The notes: generated from the letters alone by a model not told the origin. Positions 7,756-19,528 are shown, counted from the first letter of the stretch. The stretch: 64,000 bases of DNA from Streptomyces marianii (GCF_005795905.1 NZ_VAWE01000001.1:682001-746000), one strand, 5' to 3'. A program made the numbers and translations.

Positions 7756-8493
7756 ATGACGAAGATCACGACGCGTACGGTCGAGTACCCGGCCGACGGT
7801 TTGGCGATGATCGGGCACCTCGCGCTCCCGGCCGGTGTCGACCGCCGGCCCGCGGTGCTGCTCGGACCAGAGGGCATGGGGCTCAGCGACGTCGAGCGCC
7901 GCCGGGCCGACGCTCTCGCCGAGCTGGGATATGTAGCGCTGGCCTTCGACCTTCATGGCGGGCGCTATTTGGGTGACCCCGAGGAGATGCTGGCCCGTTG
8001 CATGCCCCTGCTCGCTGATCCCGACCGGATGCGGGGGATCGGCCATGCGGCGCTCGACGTGTTGCGCGCCGAGCCCCGGACCGACCCCGACCGGATCGCC
8101 ACCGTCGGCTACGGAACCGGGGGCGCCGTCGGGCTGGAACTCGGGCGCGGCGGCGTCAACCTGCGCGCGATCGGGACAGTCAACGCACTGACCACGGGCC
8201 GACCGGGCGAGGCGGCGCGCATTCGCTGCCCGGTGTGGGCCGGGGTCGGGTCGGAAGACCCGATCATGCCGCCCGCGCAACGGAACGCGTTTACCGCTGA
8301 GATGCAGGCCGCGGGGGTCGACTGGCGCCTCGCGGTCTACGGCGGAGCCTTGCACGCCTTCCACCACCCGCCGGTCGACCACCCCGTGGTCCCCGGCGTC
8401 GGCTACCACCGACAGCACGCGCAGCGAGCCTGGCGCGACGTCGTCGACCTGCTCGCCGAGTGCCTGCCCGTGACGGAGGACCCGGGGGCATGA
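7756..8493 (+). CDS. Dienelactone hydrolase-family alpha/beta hydrolase lacking the nucleophile
   Basis: A 245-residue protein of the dienelactone hydrolase fold. The nucleophile elbow, usually GYCFGG, reads GYGTGG at residues 118-123, so glycine 120 replaces the catalytic cysteine. The other triad members look present: Asp in GSEDPIMP (about 168) and His in GGALHAFHHP (200-203). It may therefore be catalytically dead or use different chemistry. ATG 7756 begins MTKITTRTVEYPADG; the upstream 250 bp hold no recognisable gene. It stands alone, so its substrate and partner are unknown. Confidence 0.8.
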   Translation: MTKITTRTVEYPADGLAMIGHLALPAGVDRRPAVLLGPEGMGLSDVERRRADALAELGYVALAFDLHGGRYLGDPEEMLARCMPLLADPDRMRGIGHAALDVLRAEPRTDPDRIATVGYGTGGAVGLELGRGGVNLRAIGTVNALTTGRPGEAARIRCPVWAGVGSEDPIMPPAQRNAFTAEMQAAGVDWRLAVYGGALHAFHHPPVDHPVVPGVGYHRQHAQRAWRDVVDLLAECLPVTEDPGA

Positions 8494-8760
8494 CCCAAGC
8501 AGACATGCTGGTGCCAGGCCTGGTCGGCGTCGCGCACTGCCAGTCTCCTCCCCGCAAGCCCTCACAGCAGACCCGCATGCGGACAGTTGCACGGTCGCGG
8601 AGACGTATTCCCAACTACCGCAGTAGATACCGGATTCACTGCGGCGCAGCCCTGGCCGTGATCGTCGCGACCCGCGGCGGACCGTTCCGGCTGGCAGGGC
8701 GAGATGTACGCATTTACTGCGGCGTCACTGTGCTGACCGCGCGTAAAGCCGCATCAGGAT
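8494..8760. other. Non-coding stretch beside an integrase scrap
   Basis: No convincing gene is seen. Two similar short segments, ATTCACTGCGGCG near 8633 and ATTTACTGCGGCG near 8712, lie about 80 bp apart. Their role is unknown. Confidence 0.4.
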
Positions 8761-8893
8761 CTACTCATTGCCCCCTTGCCGCGTCTCTCGGCCGACCCCC
8801 GACTCGGCGGCCTGTTCCAGCAGGGCTCGTGCGGAGTCCTCCTAGCACGTCGGGGTCTTCTCGTCGAGCCCGAAGACCTCCGCGATACGCGGA
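8761..8893 (-). pseudogene. C-terminal scrap of a site-specific integrase-like protein
   Basis: The minus strand reads RIAEVFGLDEKTPTC, an in-frame TAG, EDSARALLEQAAES, and a stop at 8761. This resembles the end of actinobacterial integrases or replication proteins that finish with AEVFGL...KTA.RYA.SARALLEQ. About 45 codons remain and one is a nonsense codon, so it is not functional. The family assignment rests on this short motif only. Confidence 0.45.
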
Positions 8894-8999
8894 GGAGGGC
8901 GCGTCGCCGGAGCCGGCCGGCCGGGCCGAGGGCGCCGCGGGCGGCGAACCCGGGCCCGTCCCCGCGGTGCGGGTCGACAGGCCGGCACCGGCGACGCCG

Positions 9000-9368
9000 T
9001 CACCGGAGGACGGAGAGGACGACGGTGGTCGCGCAGAGCGCGAGGCAGGCGGCGAGGCAGGCGACTGTCCGGCACAGGAGGCGGCGCCTCAGTTGCCGGT
9101 AGCGGGCGTCGTACTGGGCCTCCAGTTCGCGCGCCCGTCCCGCCACCGCCTCGAACTGCTCCCGGGACGCCTGGATGCGGTCCGCGGTGCTGAGGCGTAC
9201 GAGCTCCGTACGCTCGTCGGCCGTCAGCCAGGGCATCCGGTCGGCGAGCCCTTCGGCCGCCGTCCGGGCCGCGACGACATGGGCGTTGGCCATCAGATAC
9301 CCCTCCAGCCGGGCGAAGCCCGCCGCCATGTCGGCGCTGTCGCGGGCTCCGCCCCCCGCACCCCTCAC
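9000..9368 (-). CDS. Small tail-anchored membrane protein coupled to ctaD
   Basis: A 122-residue protein of unknown function. The GTG at 9368 overlaps the ctaD stop as GTGA, arguing for translational coupling; ATG 9329 is an alternative start. The first 85 residues form an amphipathic, Arg/Glu-rich helical region ([39 protein letters not shown]) with coiled-coil character. One hydrophobic helix, [18 protein letters not shown], ends the chain, so it is probably anchored with its bulk in the cytoplasm. Similar small proteins follow ctaD in other streptomycetes as I recall. It may help oxidase assembly, but this is inference. Confidence 0.7.
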   Translation of the reverse strand: MRGAGGGARDSADMAAGFARLEGYLMANAHVVAARTAAEGLADRMPWLTADERTELVRLSTADRIQASREQFEAVAGRARELEAQYDARYRQLRRRLLCRTVACLAACLALCATTVVLSVLR

Positions 9369-11119
9369 CGGCCGTCCTTGTCGTCGCCGAGCGGAGGTGC
9401 CGCGCCCCTGCCCGGTTCGACCACGTCCCGGTAGCCGGTGACGATCGCCTCGTCGCTCGACGCGACCTCCGGGTGGTGCAGATCGAACGCCGGGGATTCC
9501 GAGCGGATCCGCGGCAGGGTGAGGAAGTTGTGCCGCGGCGGCGGGCAGGACGTCGCCCATTCCAGCGACCGCCCGAAGCCCCACGGGTCGTCGACCTCGA
9601 TCTGCTTGCCGTACTTGGCCGTCTTCCACACGTTGTAGAGGAACGGGAGGATCGACAGGCCGAGCAGGAACGAACTGATCGTCGAGACGGTGTTCAACGC
9701 GGTGAAGCCGTCGACGGCCAGGTAGTCCGCGTAGCGGCGCGGCATGCCCTCGGCGCCCAGCCAGTGCTGGACCAGGAACGTGCCCTGGAAGCCGATGAAC
9801 AGCGCCCAGAAGGTCATCTTGCCGAGGCGCTCGTCCAGCATCTTGCCGGTGAACTTCGGCCACCAGAAGTGGAATCCGGCGAACATCGCGAACACCACGG
9901 TGCCGAAGACGACGTAGTGGAAGTGGGCGACCACGAAGTACGAGTCGGAGACGTGGAAGTCCATCGGGGGCGAGGCCAGGATGACACCGGTCAGGCCACC
10001 GAAGGTGAAGGTGATCAGGAAGCCGATCACCCAGAGCATCGGGGTCTCGAAGGACAACGAGCCCTTCCACATCGTGCCGACCCAGTTGAAGATCTTCACA
10101 CCCGTGGGGATGGCGATCAGGAAGGTCATGAAGGAGAAGAACGGCAGCAGCACTGCGCCGGTAACGTACATGTGGTGGGCCCACACGGTCACGGACAAAC
10201 CGGCGATCGCGATGGTCGCGGCCACCAGGCCGATGTAACCGAAGATCGGCTTGCGGCTGAAGACGGGCACGACTTCCGAGATGATGCCGAAGAACGGCAG
10301 CGCGATGATGTACACCTCCGGATGGCCGAAGAACCAGAAGAGGTGCTGCCACAGCAGGGCGCCGCCGTTGGCCGCGTCGAAGATGTGGGCGCCGAACTTG
10401 CGGTCCGCCTCCAGCGCGAACAGGGCCGCGGCGAGCACCGGGAAGGCCAGCAGGACCAGCACACCGGTCAGCAGCACGGTCCAGCAGAACACTGGCATGC
10501 GGAACATCGTCATACCCGGGGCCCGCATGCAGATGATCGTGGTGATGAAATTGACCGAACCGAGGATCGTGCCGAAGCCGGAGAAGGCCAGACCCATGAT
10601 CCAGAGATCGGCGCCGACGTTCGGAGTGTGAACGGCGTTCGACAGCGGGGAGTAGGCGAACCAGCCGAAGTCGGGCGCCCCGTTCGGGGTGAGGAAGCCG
10701 CCCAGGGCGATGAGCGAGCCGAAGAGGTACAGCCAGTACGCGAACATGTTCAGCCGCGGGAACGCCACGTCGGGCGCGCCGATCTGCAGCGGCATGATCC
10801 AGTTGGTGAATCCGGCGAACAGCGGCGTCGCGAACATCAGCAGCATCACGGTGCCGTGCATCGTGAACGCCTGGTTGAACTGCTCGTTCGACATGATCTG
10901 CGTACCCGGACGGGCGAGTTCGGCGCGCATGAAGAGCGCCATGATCCCGCCGATGCAGAAAAAGAAGAACGAGGTCGCCAGGTAGAGCGTGCCGATCGTC
11001 TTGTGGTCGGTGGTGGTGAGCCACTTCACGACCACGTTGCCGGGCCGTCGGCGCCGGACGGGAAGTTCGTCTTCGTAGGTGTCCGTGCCGAGCGCCTCGG
11101 ACGACTTGTGCATGGCCAC
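9365..11119 (-). CDS. ctaD: Cytochrome c oxidase subunit I (aa3 type)
   Basis: A 584-residue heme-copper oxidase core subunit that reduces oxygen to water at the heme a3-CuB centre and pumps protons. The metal ligands are in place: TMHGT (heme a), [14 protein letters not shown] with the CuB His and cross-linked Tyr, WAHHMY (CuB), and [12 protein letters not shown] (heme a3 and heme a). The GTG at 11119 is preferred because GAGAG lies 7 bp upstream; ATG 11113 is also possible. Subunits II and III (ctaC, ctaE) and the cytochrome bc genes are not adjacent, so this is a stand-alone and possibly second copy. It is followed by a small coupled membrane protein. Confidence 0.93.
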   Translation of the reverse strand: MAMHKSSEALGTDTYEDELPVRRRRPGNVVVKWLTTTDHKTIGTLYLATSFFFFCIGGIMALFMRAELARPGTQIMSNEQFNQAFTMHGTVMLLMFATPLFAGFTNWIMPLQIGAPDVAFPRLNMFAYWLYLFGSLIALGGFLTPNGAPDFGWFAYSPLSNAVHTPNVGADLWIMGLAFSGFGTILGSVNFITTIICMRAPGMTMFRMPVFCWTVLLTGVLVLLAFPVLAAALFALEADRKFGAHIFDAANGGALLWQHLFWFFGHPEVYIIALPFFGIISEVVPVFSRKPIFGYIGLVAATIAIAGLSVTVWAHHMYVTGAVLLPFFSFMTFLIAIPTGVKIFNWVGTMWKGSLSFETPMLWVIGFLITFTFGGLTGVILASPPMDFHVSDSYFVVAHFHYVVFGTVVFAMFAGFHFWWPKFTGKMLDERLGKMTFWALFIGFQGTFLVQHWLGAEGMPRRYADYLAVDGFTALNTVSTISSFLLGLSILPFLYNVWKTAKYGKQIEVDDPWGFGRSLEWATSCPPPRHNFLTLPRIRSESPAFDLHHPEVASSDEAIVTGYRDVVEPGRGAAPPLGDDKDGR

Positions 11120-11368
11120 GTTGTTGCTCTCTCGGATGAGGAAGTTGCAGGAGGAAGCATGCCGTGACGAGAGGTGACCCGGCCCCAACCCGTCTCTCGG
11201 CGAGTCGTTCCCCCCGGCCCGTTCAGCTTCGTGGGTGCGTGTGCCCGTCCGGCGGCCGCAGGATCCGGCCGCGCTTCGGCAGATCCGCCGTTCCGGCCGA
11301 CAGCGAATGCCGCATTCGGTGAGGTACGGCCGGTTTTCCCCTTACGCCCCCACCCTTCCCGGCGATTG

Positions 11369-11387
11369 TAAGGTTAGGCTAACCTTT
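11369..11387. promoter_or_regulatory. DtxR/DmdR1-type iron box
   Basis: TAAGGTTAGGCTAACCTTT closely matches the actinobacterial iron-box consensus TTAGGTTAGGCTAACCTAA and is an 8+1+8 inverted repeat over AAGGTTAGGCTAACCTT. It ends 5 bp before the GTG start of the siderophore ABC ATPase, so a bound repressor would cover the transcription start. Iron-bound DmdR1 is expected to shut the importer operon off. Confidence 0.85.
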
Positions 11388-11392
11388 GTCCC

Positions 11393-12253
11393 GTGAGAGT
11401 CGGTGAAGAGAACTCAGCGGCCCCCGGCCCCCGCGGTCATGAGCTGTCGGCCACGGGTGTCACCGTGGCCTACGACCGTGTCGACGTCGTGCACGACGCG
11501 TCCCTGACGCTTCGGCCCGGCGAGGTGACCGTCCTGGTGGGACCGAACGGCAGCGGGAAGTCCACGCTGCTGCGCACCCTGGCGCGGCTCCAACGCCCCA
11601 GGACCGCGACCATCGTCATCGACGCCGGTGCGGACGGGCTGGCCATGACGCCCCGCCAGTTCTCGCGTCATGTCGCCCTGCTGACCCAGGGGCGCCCCAC
11701 GCCCAGCGGGCTCACCGTGCGGGACGTCGTCGAGTTCGGCCGGTACCCGTACCGGAGCCGCTGGGGCAAGGCGGACCCGGGCGGGCGGGCCGCGGTGGAC
11801 CGCGCGCTCGCCATGACCGGCGTCGCGGAACTCGCCGACCGGGGAGCGGAGTACCTTTCCGGCGGCCAGCTGCAGCGCGTATGGCTCGCCTGCTGCCTCG
11901 CCCAGGAGACCGGCGTGGTGCTCCTCGACGAACCGACCACGTATCTCGACCTGCGCTACCAGGTCGAACTCCTGGACCTCGTGCGCGACCTCGCCGACGA
12001 GCACGGCATCGCCGTCGGCACCGTCCTGCACGACCTCGACCAGGCCGCGGCCGTGGCCGACCGGATCGTGCTGCTCCACGAGGGCCGGATCATCGCCGAC
12101 GGACTCCCCGAGGTCGTCCTCACCGCCGGGCGGCTGACCGGCACCTACGGCATCCGCATCGAGGTCGACACCGACCCCCTGACCGGCCGGCTGCGTACCC
12201 GCGCCATCGGCCGGCACCACTCGCGAACCGAAAGGCTCAGTGCCACCTCATGA
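11393..12253 (+). CDS. Iron-siderophore ABC transporter, ATP-binding protein (FepC/FhuC-like)
   Basis: A 286-residue ATPase that powers uptake of ferric siderophore. It has Walker A GPNGSGKST, Q-loop LLTQG, signature LSGGQLQRVWLA, Walker B VVLLDEPTTYLD and the switch His in VLHDLDQAA. The GTG at 11393 lies just 5 bp after the iron box and no ribosome-binding site separates them, so the mRNA may be leaderless. The stop overlaps the ATG of the binding protein (ATGA at 12250). Iron limitation is the expected inducing signal. Confidence 0.92.
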   Translation: MRVGEENSAAPGPRGHELSATGVTVAYDRVDVVHDASLTLRPGEVTVLVGPNGSGKSTLLRTLARLQRPRTATIVIDAGADGLAMTPRQFSRHVALLTQGRPTPSGLTVRDVVEFGRYPYRSRWGKADPGGRAAVDRALAMTGVAELADRGAEYLSGGQLQRVWLACCLAQETGVVLLDEPTTYLDLRYQVELLDLVRDLADEHGIAVGTVLHDLDQAAAVADRIVLLHEGRIIADGLPEVVLTAGRLTGTYGIRIEVDTDPLTGRLRTRAIGRHHSRTERLSATS

Positions 12254-13227
12254 GACGCCTCTTCCTCACCGCCGCGGTCGCGTCCGCGGCGGCCCTCACC
12301 CTGACCGCCTGCGGGACGACCGAGCCCGCCGCCGACGACGCGAAGAAGACCGCCGGGCCGATCACTCTCACCGACGCGACCGGCGCGAAGGTGAAGCTCG
12401 ACGGACCCGCCGAGAAGGTCGTCGGCACCGAGTGGAACGTCGTCGAGAGCCTGGTGTCGCTGGGCGTCGACCCCGTCGGTGTCGCCGACGTCAAGGGCTA
12501 CAAGACCTGGGACACCGCGGTCCCGCTGAGGAACGAGCCCAAGGACATCGGCACGCGCGGCGAGCCGAGCATGGACACCATCGCGTCCCTGTCGCCCGAC
12601 CTGATCGTCGCGACGAGCGACCTGCCGCCGGCCGCCGTGAAACAGCTGCGCAAGGTCGCCCCCGTGCTGGAGCTCCGCGCCGCCGACGCGGCGGACCCGA
12701 TCGGCCGGATGACCGGGAACCTCGACCTCATCGCGAAGGCCACCGGCACCACGGACCGGGCCGAGAAGCTCAGGAAGGACTTCCACGCCAAGCTCGCCGA
12801 GGGCGGGAAGGCCCTCGCCGACGCCGGTCTCGCCGGCGCGAAGTACGCCTTCGCCGACGGCTACGTCGTCTCCAACCAGGTCTCGATCCGGCCGTACACC
12901 AGAGGCTCGCTCGTCGGCGCCGTCAACGAGAAGCTCGGCCTGAGGAACGCCTGGACGGTCAAGGGCGACCCGAGCTACGGGCTCGCCGCGACCGACGTGG
13001 AGGGCCTCACCCAACTCGGCGACGTGCAGTTCGCCTACATCGGCAGCGACGGCGACAAGGCGAGCACGCCGTTCACCGGCGTCCTCGCCGAGGACTCCGT
13101 GTGGAAGTCGCTGCCGTTCGTGAAGAAGGGCAACGTCCACCGGCTGCCCGACGGCATCTGGATGTTCGGCGGCCCCGAGTCGATGGGCGCGTACGTCGAC
13201 GCCACGGTCCGGGCGCTGACGAAGTAA
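12250..13227 (+). CDS. Iron-siderophore ABC transporter, substrate-binding lipoprotein
   Basis: A 325-residue class III (helical-backbone, FepB/FhuD-type) binding protein. The signal peptide MRRLFLTAAVASAAALTLTAC ends in lipobox LTAC, so it is anchored outside the membrane. The mature part begins with ITLTDATGAKVKLDGPAEKVV, the usual opening of periplasmic-binding-protein family 2, and contains SLSPDLIVATSD. The start overlaps the ATPase stop. It gives ligand specificity to the importer; the exact siderophore cannot be read from sequence. Confidence 0.92.
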   Translation: MRRLFLTAAVASAAALTLTACGTTEPAADDAKKTAGPITLTDATGAKVKLDGPAEKVVGTEWNVVESLVSLGVDPVGVADVKGYKTWDTAVPLRNEPKDIGTRGEPSMDTIASLSPDLIVATSDLPPAAVKQLRKVAPVLELRAADAADPIGRMTGNLDLIAKATGTTDRAEKLRKDFHAKLAEGGKALADAGLAGAKYAFADGYVVSNQVSIRPYTRGSLVGAVNEKLGLRNAWTVKGDPSYGLAATDVEGLTQLGDVQFAYIGSDGDKASTPFTGVLAEDSVWKSLPFVKKGNVHRLPDGIWMFGGPESMGAYVDATVRALTK

Positions 13228-13232
13228 CGCCC

Positions 13233-15299
13233 ATGGCCGTCACCGCTTCCCCACCCGCCACCCGTCCGTCGGCGGTCCCGTCCCGCACGGGCACGGCCGC
13301 GGTGACGGCCGCACTGCTCCTCCTCGTCACAGCCCTCGCGGTCGTCGACATCACCCAGGGCACGGCCGCCGTCGGTGCGCCCGAGGTCTGGAAGGCGCTC
13401 ACCGGGCGCGCCGACCCGGACGACGCGTCCGTCATCATCGCCTCCAGACTGCCCCGCATGACCGCGGGGCTCCTCGTCGGGGCCGTGCTCGGCATGGCGG
13501 GCGCCGCCCTCCAAGCGGTCAGCCGCAACGTCCTCGCCTCCCCCGACACCCTCGCGGTGAACGCCGGTTCCTATCTGGCCCTCGGCCTGGCCGCCGTCAC
13601 CGGTGTCTCGCTGCCGCTCCTCGCCTCCTCCGGTGTGGCGTTCGCCGGCGGTCTCGTGGCGGCGGCCGTCGTGCTCGGGCTGTCGGGACTGGGCACCGGC
13701 ACCGTCCGGCTCGTCCTCGCGGGCAGTGCCCTCATGCTCGGGCTGACCGCGATCACCGAGGCGCTGCTGCTGCTGTTCCCCCAGCAGACGGAGGGGCTCT
13801 ACCGATGGAACCAGGGCAGCATCTCCCAGAACGGTTTCGACGGCGTGCTGCAGATGGTGCCGCTCGGTGTCATCGGCCTCGTCGGGCTGCTGCTCCTCGC
13901 CCCCAGGATCGACGCGCTGGCGCTCGGCGAGGACGCCGCGCGCGGACTCGGCGTCCCCGTCCGGGCGACCCGTGTCACCGTGGTCGTGCTCGCGGCGCTG
14001 CTCTCGGCGGCGGCGGTGACGCTCGCCGGGCCGATCGGTTTCGTGGGGCTGTGCGCCCCCGCTCTCGTCCGGCCCCTGGCACGCAGGTTCCGCGGGTACT
14101 CCCGGGCGCGTGCCGGCATTCCCGTCGCCGGACTGGCAGGTGCCGTGCTCGTCCTCGGCTCGGACGTGCTCCTGCGCGCCGTCGTTCCCGCCGATGTGGC
14201 GGTCGCCGTGCCGACGGGCGTGGCCACCAGCCTCGTCGGAGCCTTGTTCCTGGTCGTGATGGCCGCCCGGGTCAGGGACAGCGCGGGCGCCGCGGCCACC
14301 GACCGGCTGCGCGTCCGCAGCCGGACCGCCTTCCTGACGGTGGCGGCCGTGCTGGTGGCCGTGCTCGTCGGAGTGACGATCGCCGCCGTGCTGCTGGGCG
14401 ACAGCAAGCTGCTGCTCGGCGACGTGGTGAACTGGGCCCAGGGCAGGGCCGGTCGCACGGTCGGGTTCGTCCTGGACACCCGCGTGCCCCGGGTCCTCGC
14501 GGCGCTTTCCGCGGGCGCGGCGCTCGCCCTGGCCGGGACGCTCGTCCAGGCCGTGACCCGCAACCCCCTGGCCGAGCCCGCCGTCCTGGGCGTATCCGGC
14601 GGCGCCGCGCTGGGTGCCGTCCTCCTCGTGACGACCGTGGCCTCGGCCGGGCCGTGGAGCGTGGCCGGCGCGGCGTTCGCGGGCGCGGCGGCCGGTTCCG
14701 TCGTCGTCTTCGGACTCGCCGCGCGGGGCGGCTTCCGGCAGAACCGGCTCGTCCTCGTCGGCTTCGGAACCGCCACCGGGTCTGCCGCGCTGATCAGCCT
14801 GCTCATCGTGCTCACCGACCCCTTCAACGCGACGAAGGCGCTGACCTGGCTGTCGGGTTCCACCTACGGGCGGACCGCGGTCGACGTGGTTCCGCTCGCG
14901 GCCGTGCTGGCGGTGGGCGTCATCGTCGCGGTCGTGCGGCGCACCGAACTCGACCTGCTGTCGCTGGACGAGGACACGCCGAAGCTGCTGGGGCTCGATC
15001 CGGCACGGGGGCGTCTGGGCTTCCTCGTCCTGAGCGTCCTGCTCACGGCCACCGCCGTGGCCGCCGCCGGCACGATCGGCTTCGTGGGGCTCGTCGCACC
15101 GCACGCGGCGCGGGCGCTGGTGGGCCGGCAGCACGTCCGGGTGGTTCCGGTGGCGGTACTCCTCGGCGCCTCGCTCGTGTGCGTCGCCGACCTGCTGGGC
15201 CGTACCGTGATCGCCCCGGCGCAGCTCGGCGCCGGCCTGATGACGGCGGTGATCGGCACACCGTACTTTCTGCAACTGCTCGTCCGCACCCGCCGGTAG
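13233..15299 (+). CDS. Fused double FecCD permease of the siderophore importer (FhuB-like)
   Basis: A 688-residue membrane protein made of two FecCD permease domains in tandem. Domain 1 spans about residues 20-345 and domain 2 about 365-688. Both repeat hallmark segments: RLPRMTAGLLVGAVLGMAGA and RVPRVLAALSAGAALALAG, then GPIGFVGLCAPALVRPL and GTIGFVGLVAPHAARAL. Most importers use two separate genes; the fused layout is like E. coli FhuB. ATG 13233 is 5 bp after the binding-protein stop. It supplies the full transmembrane channel to the ATPase encoded two genes upstream. Confidence 0.92.
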   Translation: MAVTASPPATRPSAVPSRTGTAAVTAALLLLVTALAVVDITQGTAAVGAPEVWKALTGRADPDDASVIIASRLPRMTAGLLVGAVLGMAGAALQAVSRNVLASPDTLAVNAGSYLALGLAAVTGVSLPLLASSGVAFAGGLVAAAVVLGLSGLGTGTVRLVLAGSALMLGLTAITEALLLLFPQQTEGLYRWNQGSISQNGFDGVLQMVPLGVIGLVGLLLLAPRIDALALGEDAARGLGVPVRATRVTVVVLAALLSAAAVTLAGPIGFVGLCAPALVRPLARRFRGYSRARAGIPVAGLAGAVLVLGSDVLLRAVVPADVAVAVPTGVATSLVGALFLVVMAARVRDSAGAAATDRLRVRSRTAFLTVAAVLVAVLVGVTIAAVLLGDSKLLLGDVVNWAQGRAGRTVGFVLDTRVPRVLAALSAGAALALAGTLVQAVTRNPLAEPAVLGVSGGAALGAVLLVTTVASAGPWSVAGAAFAGAAAGSVVVFGLAARGGFRQNRLVLVGFGTATGSAALISLLIVLTDPFNATKALTWLSGSTYGRTAVDVVPLAAVLAVGVIVAVVRRTELDLLSLDEDTPKLLGLDPARGRLGFLVLSVLLTATAVAAAGTIGFVGLVAPHAARALVGRQHVRVVPVAVLLGASLVCVADLLGRTVIAPAQLGAGLMTAVIGTPYFLQLLVRTRR

Positions 15300-15305
15300 G
15301 GACCG

Positions 15306-15319
15306 CGTCCGCGCGGACG
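15306..15319 (+). terminator. Short GC palindrome after the importer operon
   Basis: CGTCCGCGCGGACG is a perfect palindrome 7 bp after the permease stop, extended by imperfect CGCG flanks. No T-run follows, so termination here is plausible but weakly supported. Confidence 0.35.
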
Positions 15320-15324
15320 GACGC

Positions 15325-15378
15325 GTCACGTGACCTCCAGGCCGCCGTCGACGGTCAGGACCTGGCCGGTGAGCCGTT
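15325..15378 (-). pseudogene. C-terminal tail of a short-chain dehydrogenase
   Basis: The minus strand encodes ERLTGQVLTVDGGLEVT followed by TGA, the classic end of SDR enzymes such as FabG or the siderophore enzyme 2,3-dihydro-2,3-dihydroxybenzoate dehydrogenase. Only about 17 codons are recognisable. The 120 bp upstream, as far as the thioesterase stop, show no more SDR sequence. Its position beside a thioesterase and a siderophore importer suggests a deleted biosynthetic gene. Confidence 0.55.
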
Positions 15379-15497
15379 CCGTCGTCGGGCCGGGGGCTGC
15401 GGCGTCTCGCCGACCATCTCACCCGCCACTGCGAGGACGAGCCGGAGGGCCGGGCGGAGTTCGGTGCCGATCCGGCGGCGCGCCCGAGTCGCCCCGC

Positions 15498-16274
15498 TCA
15501 ACCCGCGGACGCGGGGAGCATGCCGCGGATCAGCGCGGCCACCTCCCCCACGTGGTCGTTCAGGAAGAAGTGCCCGCCCTCGAACACACGCGTGCGGAAG
15601 TCGCCCGAGGTGCATTCCCGCCAGGCCCGGAGGTCCTCGACGGGCACCTCGGCATCCCGGTCCCCCGTCAGGGCCACGACGGGGCAGGAGAGCGTCCGGC
15701 CGGGGGTCGGCTCGTACGAGGCGAGCGCCCGGTAGTCCCCGCGCAGCGCGGGCAGGATCACGCCGAGCAGTTCGGGGTCGTCGAGGAGTGCGGACTCCGT
15801 ACCGCCCAGCGTCCGTACGCGGGCGATCAGTTCGGCGTCGTCCCGCGGCCAGTCCCGGGGCCGCCTCCGGGCGGCGTCGGGCGCGCGACGGCACGACAGC
15901 ACGAGCAGAAGCGGCTCGCGTCCGGGCACGCGCGCCAGCCGGACGGCCACCTCGTAGGCGAGCGAGGCACCCATACTGTGCCCGAGCAGCGCCCGGGGGC
16001 GCTCGCCCTGCGGCCCCAGCTCCGCGACGACCAGGTCCGCGAGCCGATGGAGATCCTCGACGGGCGCCTCGTGCAGACGGTCGAGCCGCCCCGGGTACTG
16101 CACCGCCAGGACGTCCACCGCCGGGGCGAGTTCCGCGGCGAGCCCACGCCAGTAGGCGGCGGAGCCGCCGGCGTGCGGGAAACAGATCAACTCGAACGCC
16201 GGTTCCCCGGCGGGCCCGTCGCCGCGTTCCACCGTGTGGAAGCGCCGCAACCACAGGTTCCGCTCCTGACTCAC
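15498..16274 (-). CDS. Type II thioesterase (NRPS/PKS editing)
   Basis: An alpha/beta hydrolase of about 258 residues that clears misloaded acyl groups from carrier proteins of non-ribosomal or polyketide synthases. It shows FPHAGGSAAYW near the N-terminus, nucleophile GHSMGA, acid GDRDAEVP and histidine GGHFFL, in normal order and spacing. GTG 16274 gives the family-typical opening SQERNLWLRRFH; GTG 16307 would add 11 residues. No synthetase gene is present in the window, so it is an orphan, perhaps left from a siderophore cluster with the importer next door and the SDR tail downstream. Confidence 0.88.
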   Translation of the reverse strand: MSQERNLWLRRFHTVERGDGPAGEPAFELICFPHAGGSAAYWRGLAAELAPAVDVLAVQYPGRLDRLHEAPVEDLHRLADLVVAELGPQGERPRALLGHSMGASLAYEVAVRLARVPGREPLLLVLSCRRAPDAARRRPRDWPRDDAELIARVRTLGGTESALLDDPELLGVILPALRGDYRALASYEPTPGRTLSCPVVALTGDRDAEVPVEDLRAWRECTSGDFRTRVFEGGHFFLNDHVGEVAALIRGMLPASAG

Positions 16275-16508
16275 CCCGACCAACTCCGCACCTCGAAGCT
16301 CCTCCACCGCACGTCCGTGGCGGACGCCCGGCGTGTCCGCACCTCACCGGACCTGCCCGAACGCACCGAACGCACCGAACCAGGTTCGCACGTCCGCGGA
16401 TTCACCCCGCATCTTCGCACTCGCCCCGTGAATGTCGCTCCCCCATCGACATGAACGTGATCATCACGACAGCGACCACGACCATGACGGCGCCCACGAC
16501 CACTACGG

Positions 16509-16549
16509 CGGGAGACCCTGCGGCGCTGCGACGCCATCGGGGTCTCCCG
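16509..16549 (-). terminator. Inverted repeat between thioesterase and UvrA-like genes
   Basis: CGGGAGACCC and GGGTCTCCCG form a 10-bp perfect stem around a 21-nt loop. It lies about 110 bp beyond the UvrA-like stop on the minus strand and could end that transcript. There is no T-tract. The rest of 16308-16656 shows only short GAACGCACC repeats near 16360 and no gene. Confidence 0.4.
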
Positions 16550-16656
16550 AGGTGCCGCGCGGGCCTCGCCGCCCGGCACCGGGGCCCCGGTCGGGCCCCG
16601 GTCGGGCGTCGGACGGGCGCCGGACGTGCTCGGCGCGGCCCGGTCAGGTGCCGGTG

Positions 16657-19059
<2,403 letters not shown>

Positions 19060-19528
19060 CTTCTCTCCATCCGTCGGGCGCCCTCGCGGCCCTTCGTCGG
19101 CGTCGCCGGGTCCGGTCCGACCGTCCCCGAGCAGTATGTCCGGTGGTTCCCCGGCGGTGCGGATCACGGATTCGCCGCGAGGTGCGGGCCGGTCCCGGCG
19201 ACCGGTACGAGGACGGCCGCGCCGGCCGTTCAGGGGTGGGACGGTTCGGGGTCAGGGGCCGTGCGGAGTGTACGGGGACAGCGTCCGCGGGGGTCGTGCC
19301 GCGGCAGCGCGATCGCTCTCCGCGGCCCCTGGACACGGACGGGACCTCCCGCGGGATCGCGGACGGCGCGGTCGCGCACACCGTACGGCTGCTCGGCCGG
19401 CTCCCGGGCGGCCGCTGCGGCCGCCTCCGCGTCGTCCCGCGGGAGGCAGCTCGCGTGAAGGGCGATGTCCATGGCCGTCACGCTAGCCGCGGCCCGCCGC
19501 CGGATGCTTCTCCGATTCTGACCGGTGC

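Noticed and set aside
12240..13232. An extended reading frame before the permease start
   Set aside because: It is the out-of-frame shadow of the binding-protein gene; the true permease start is ATG 13233.
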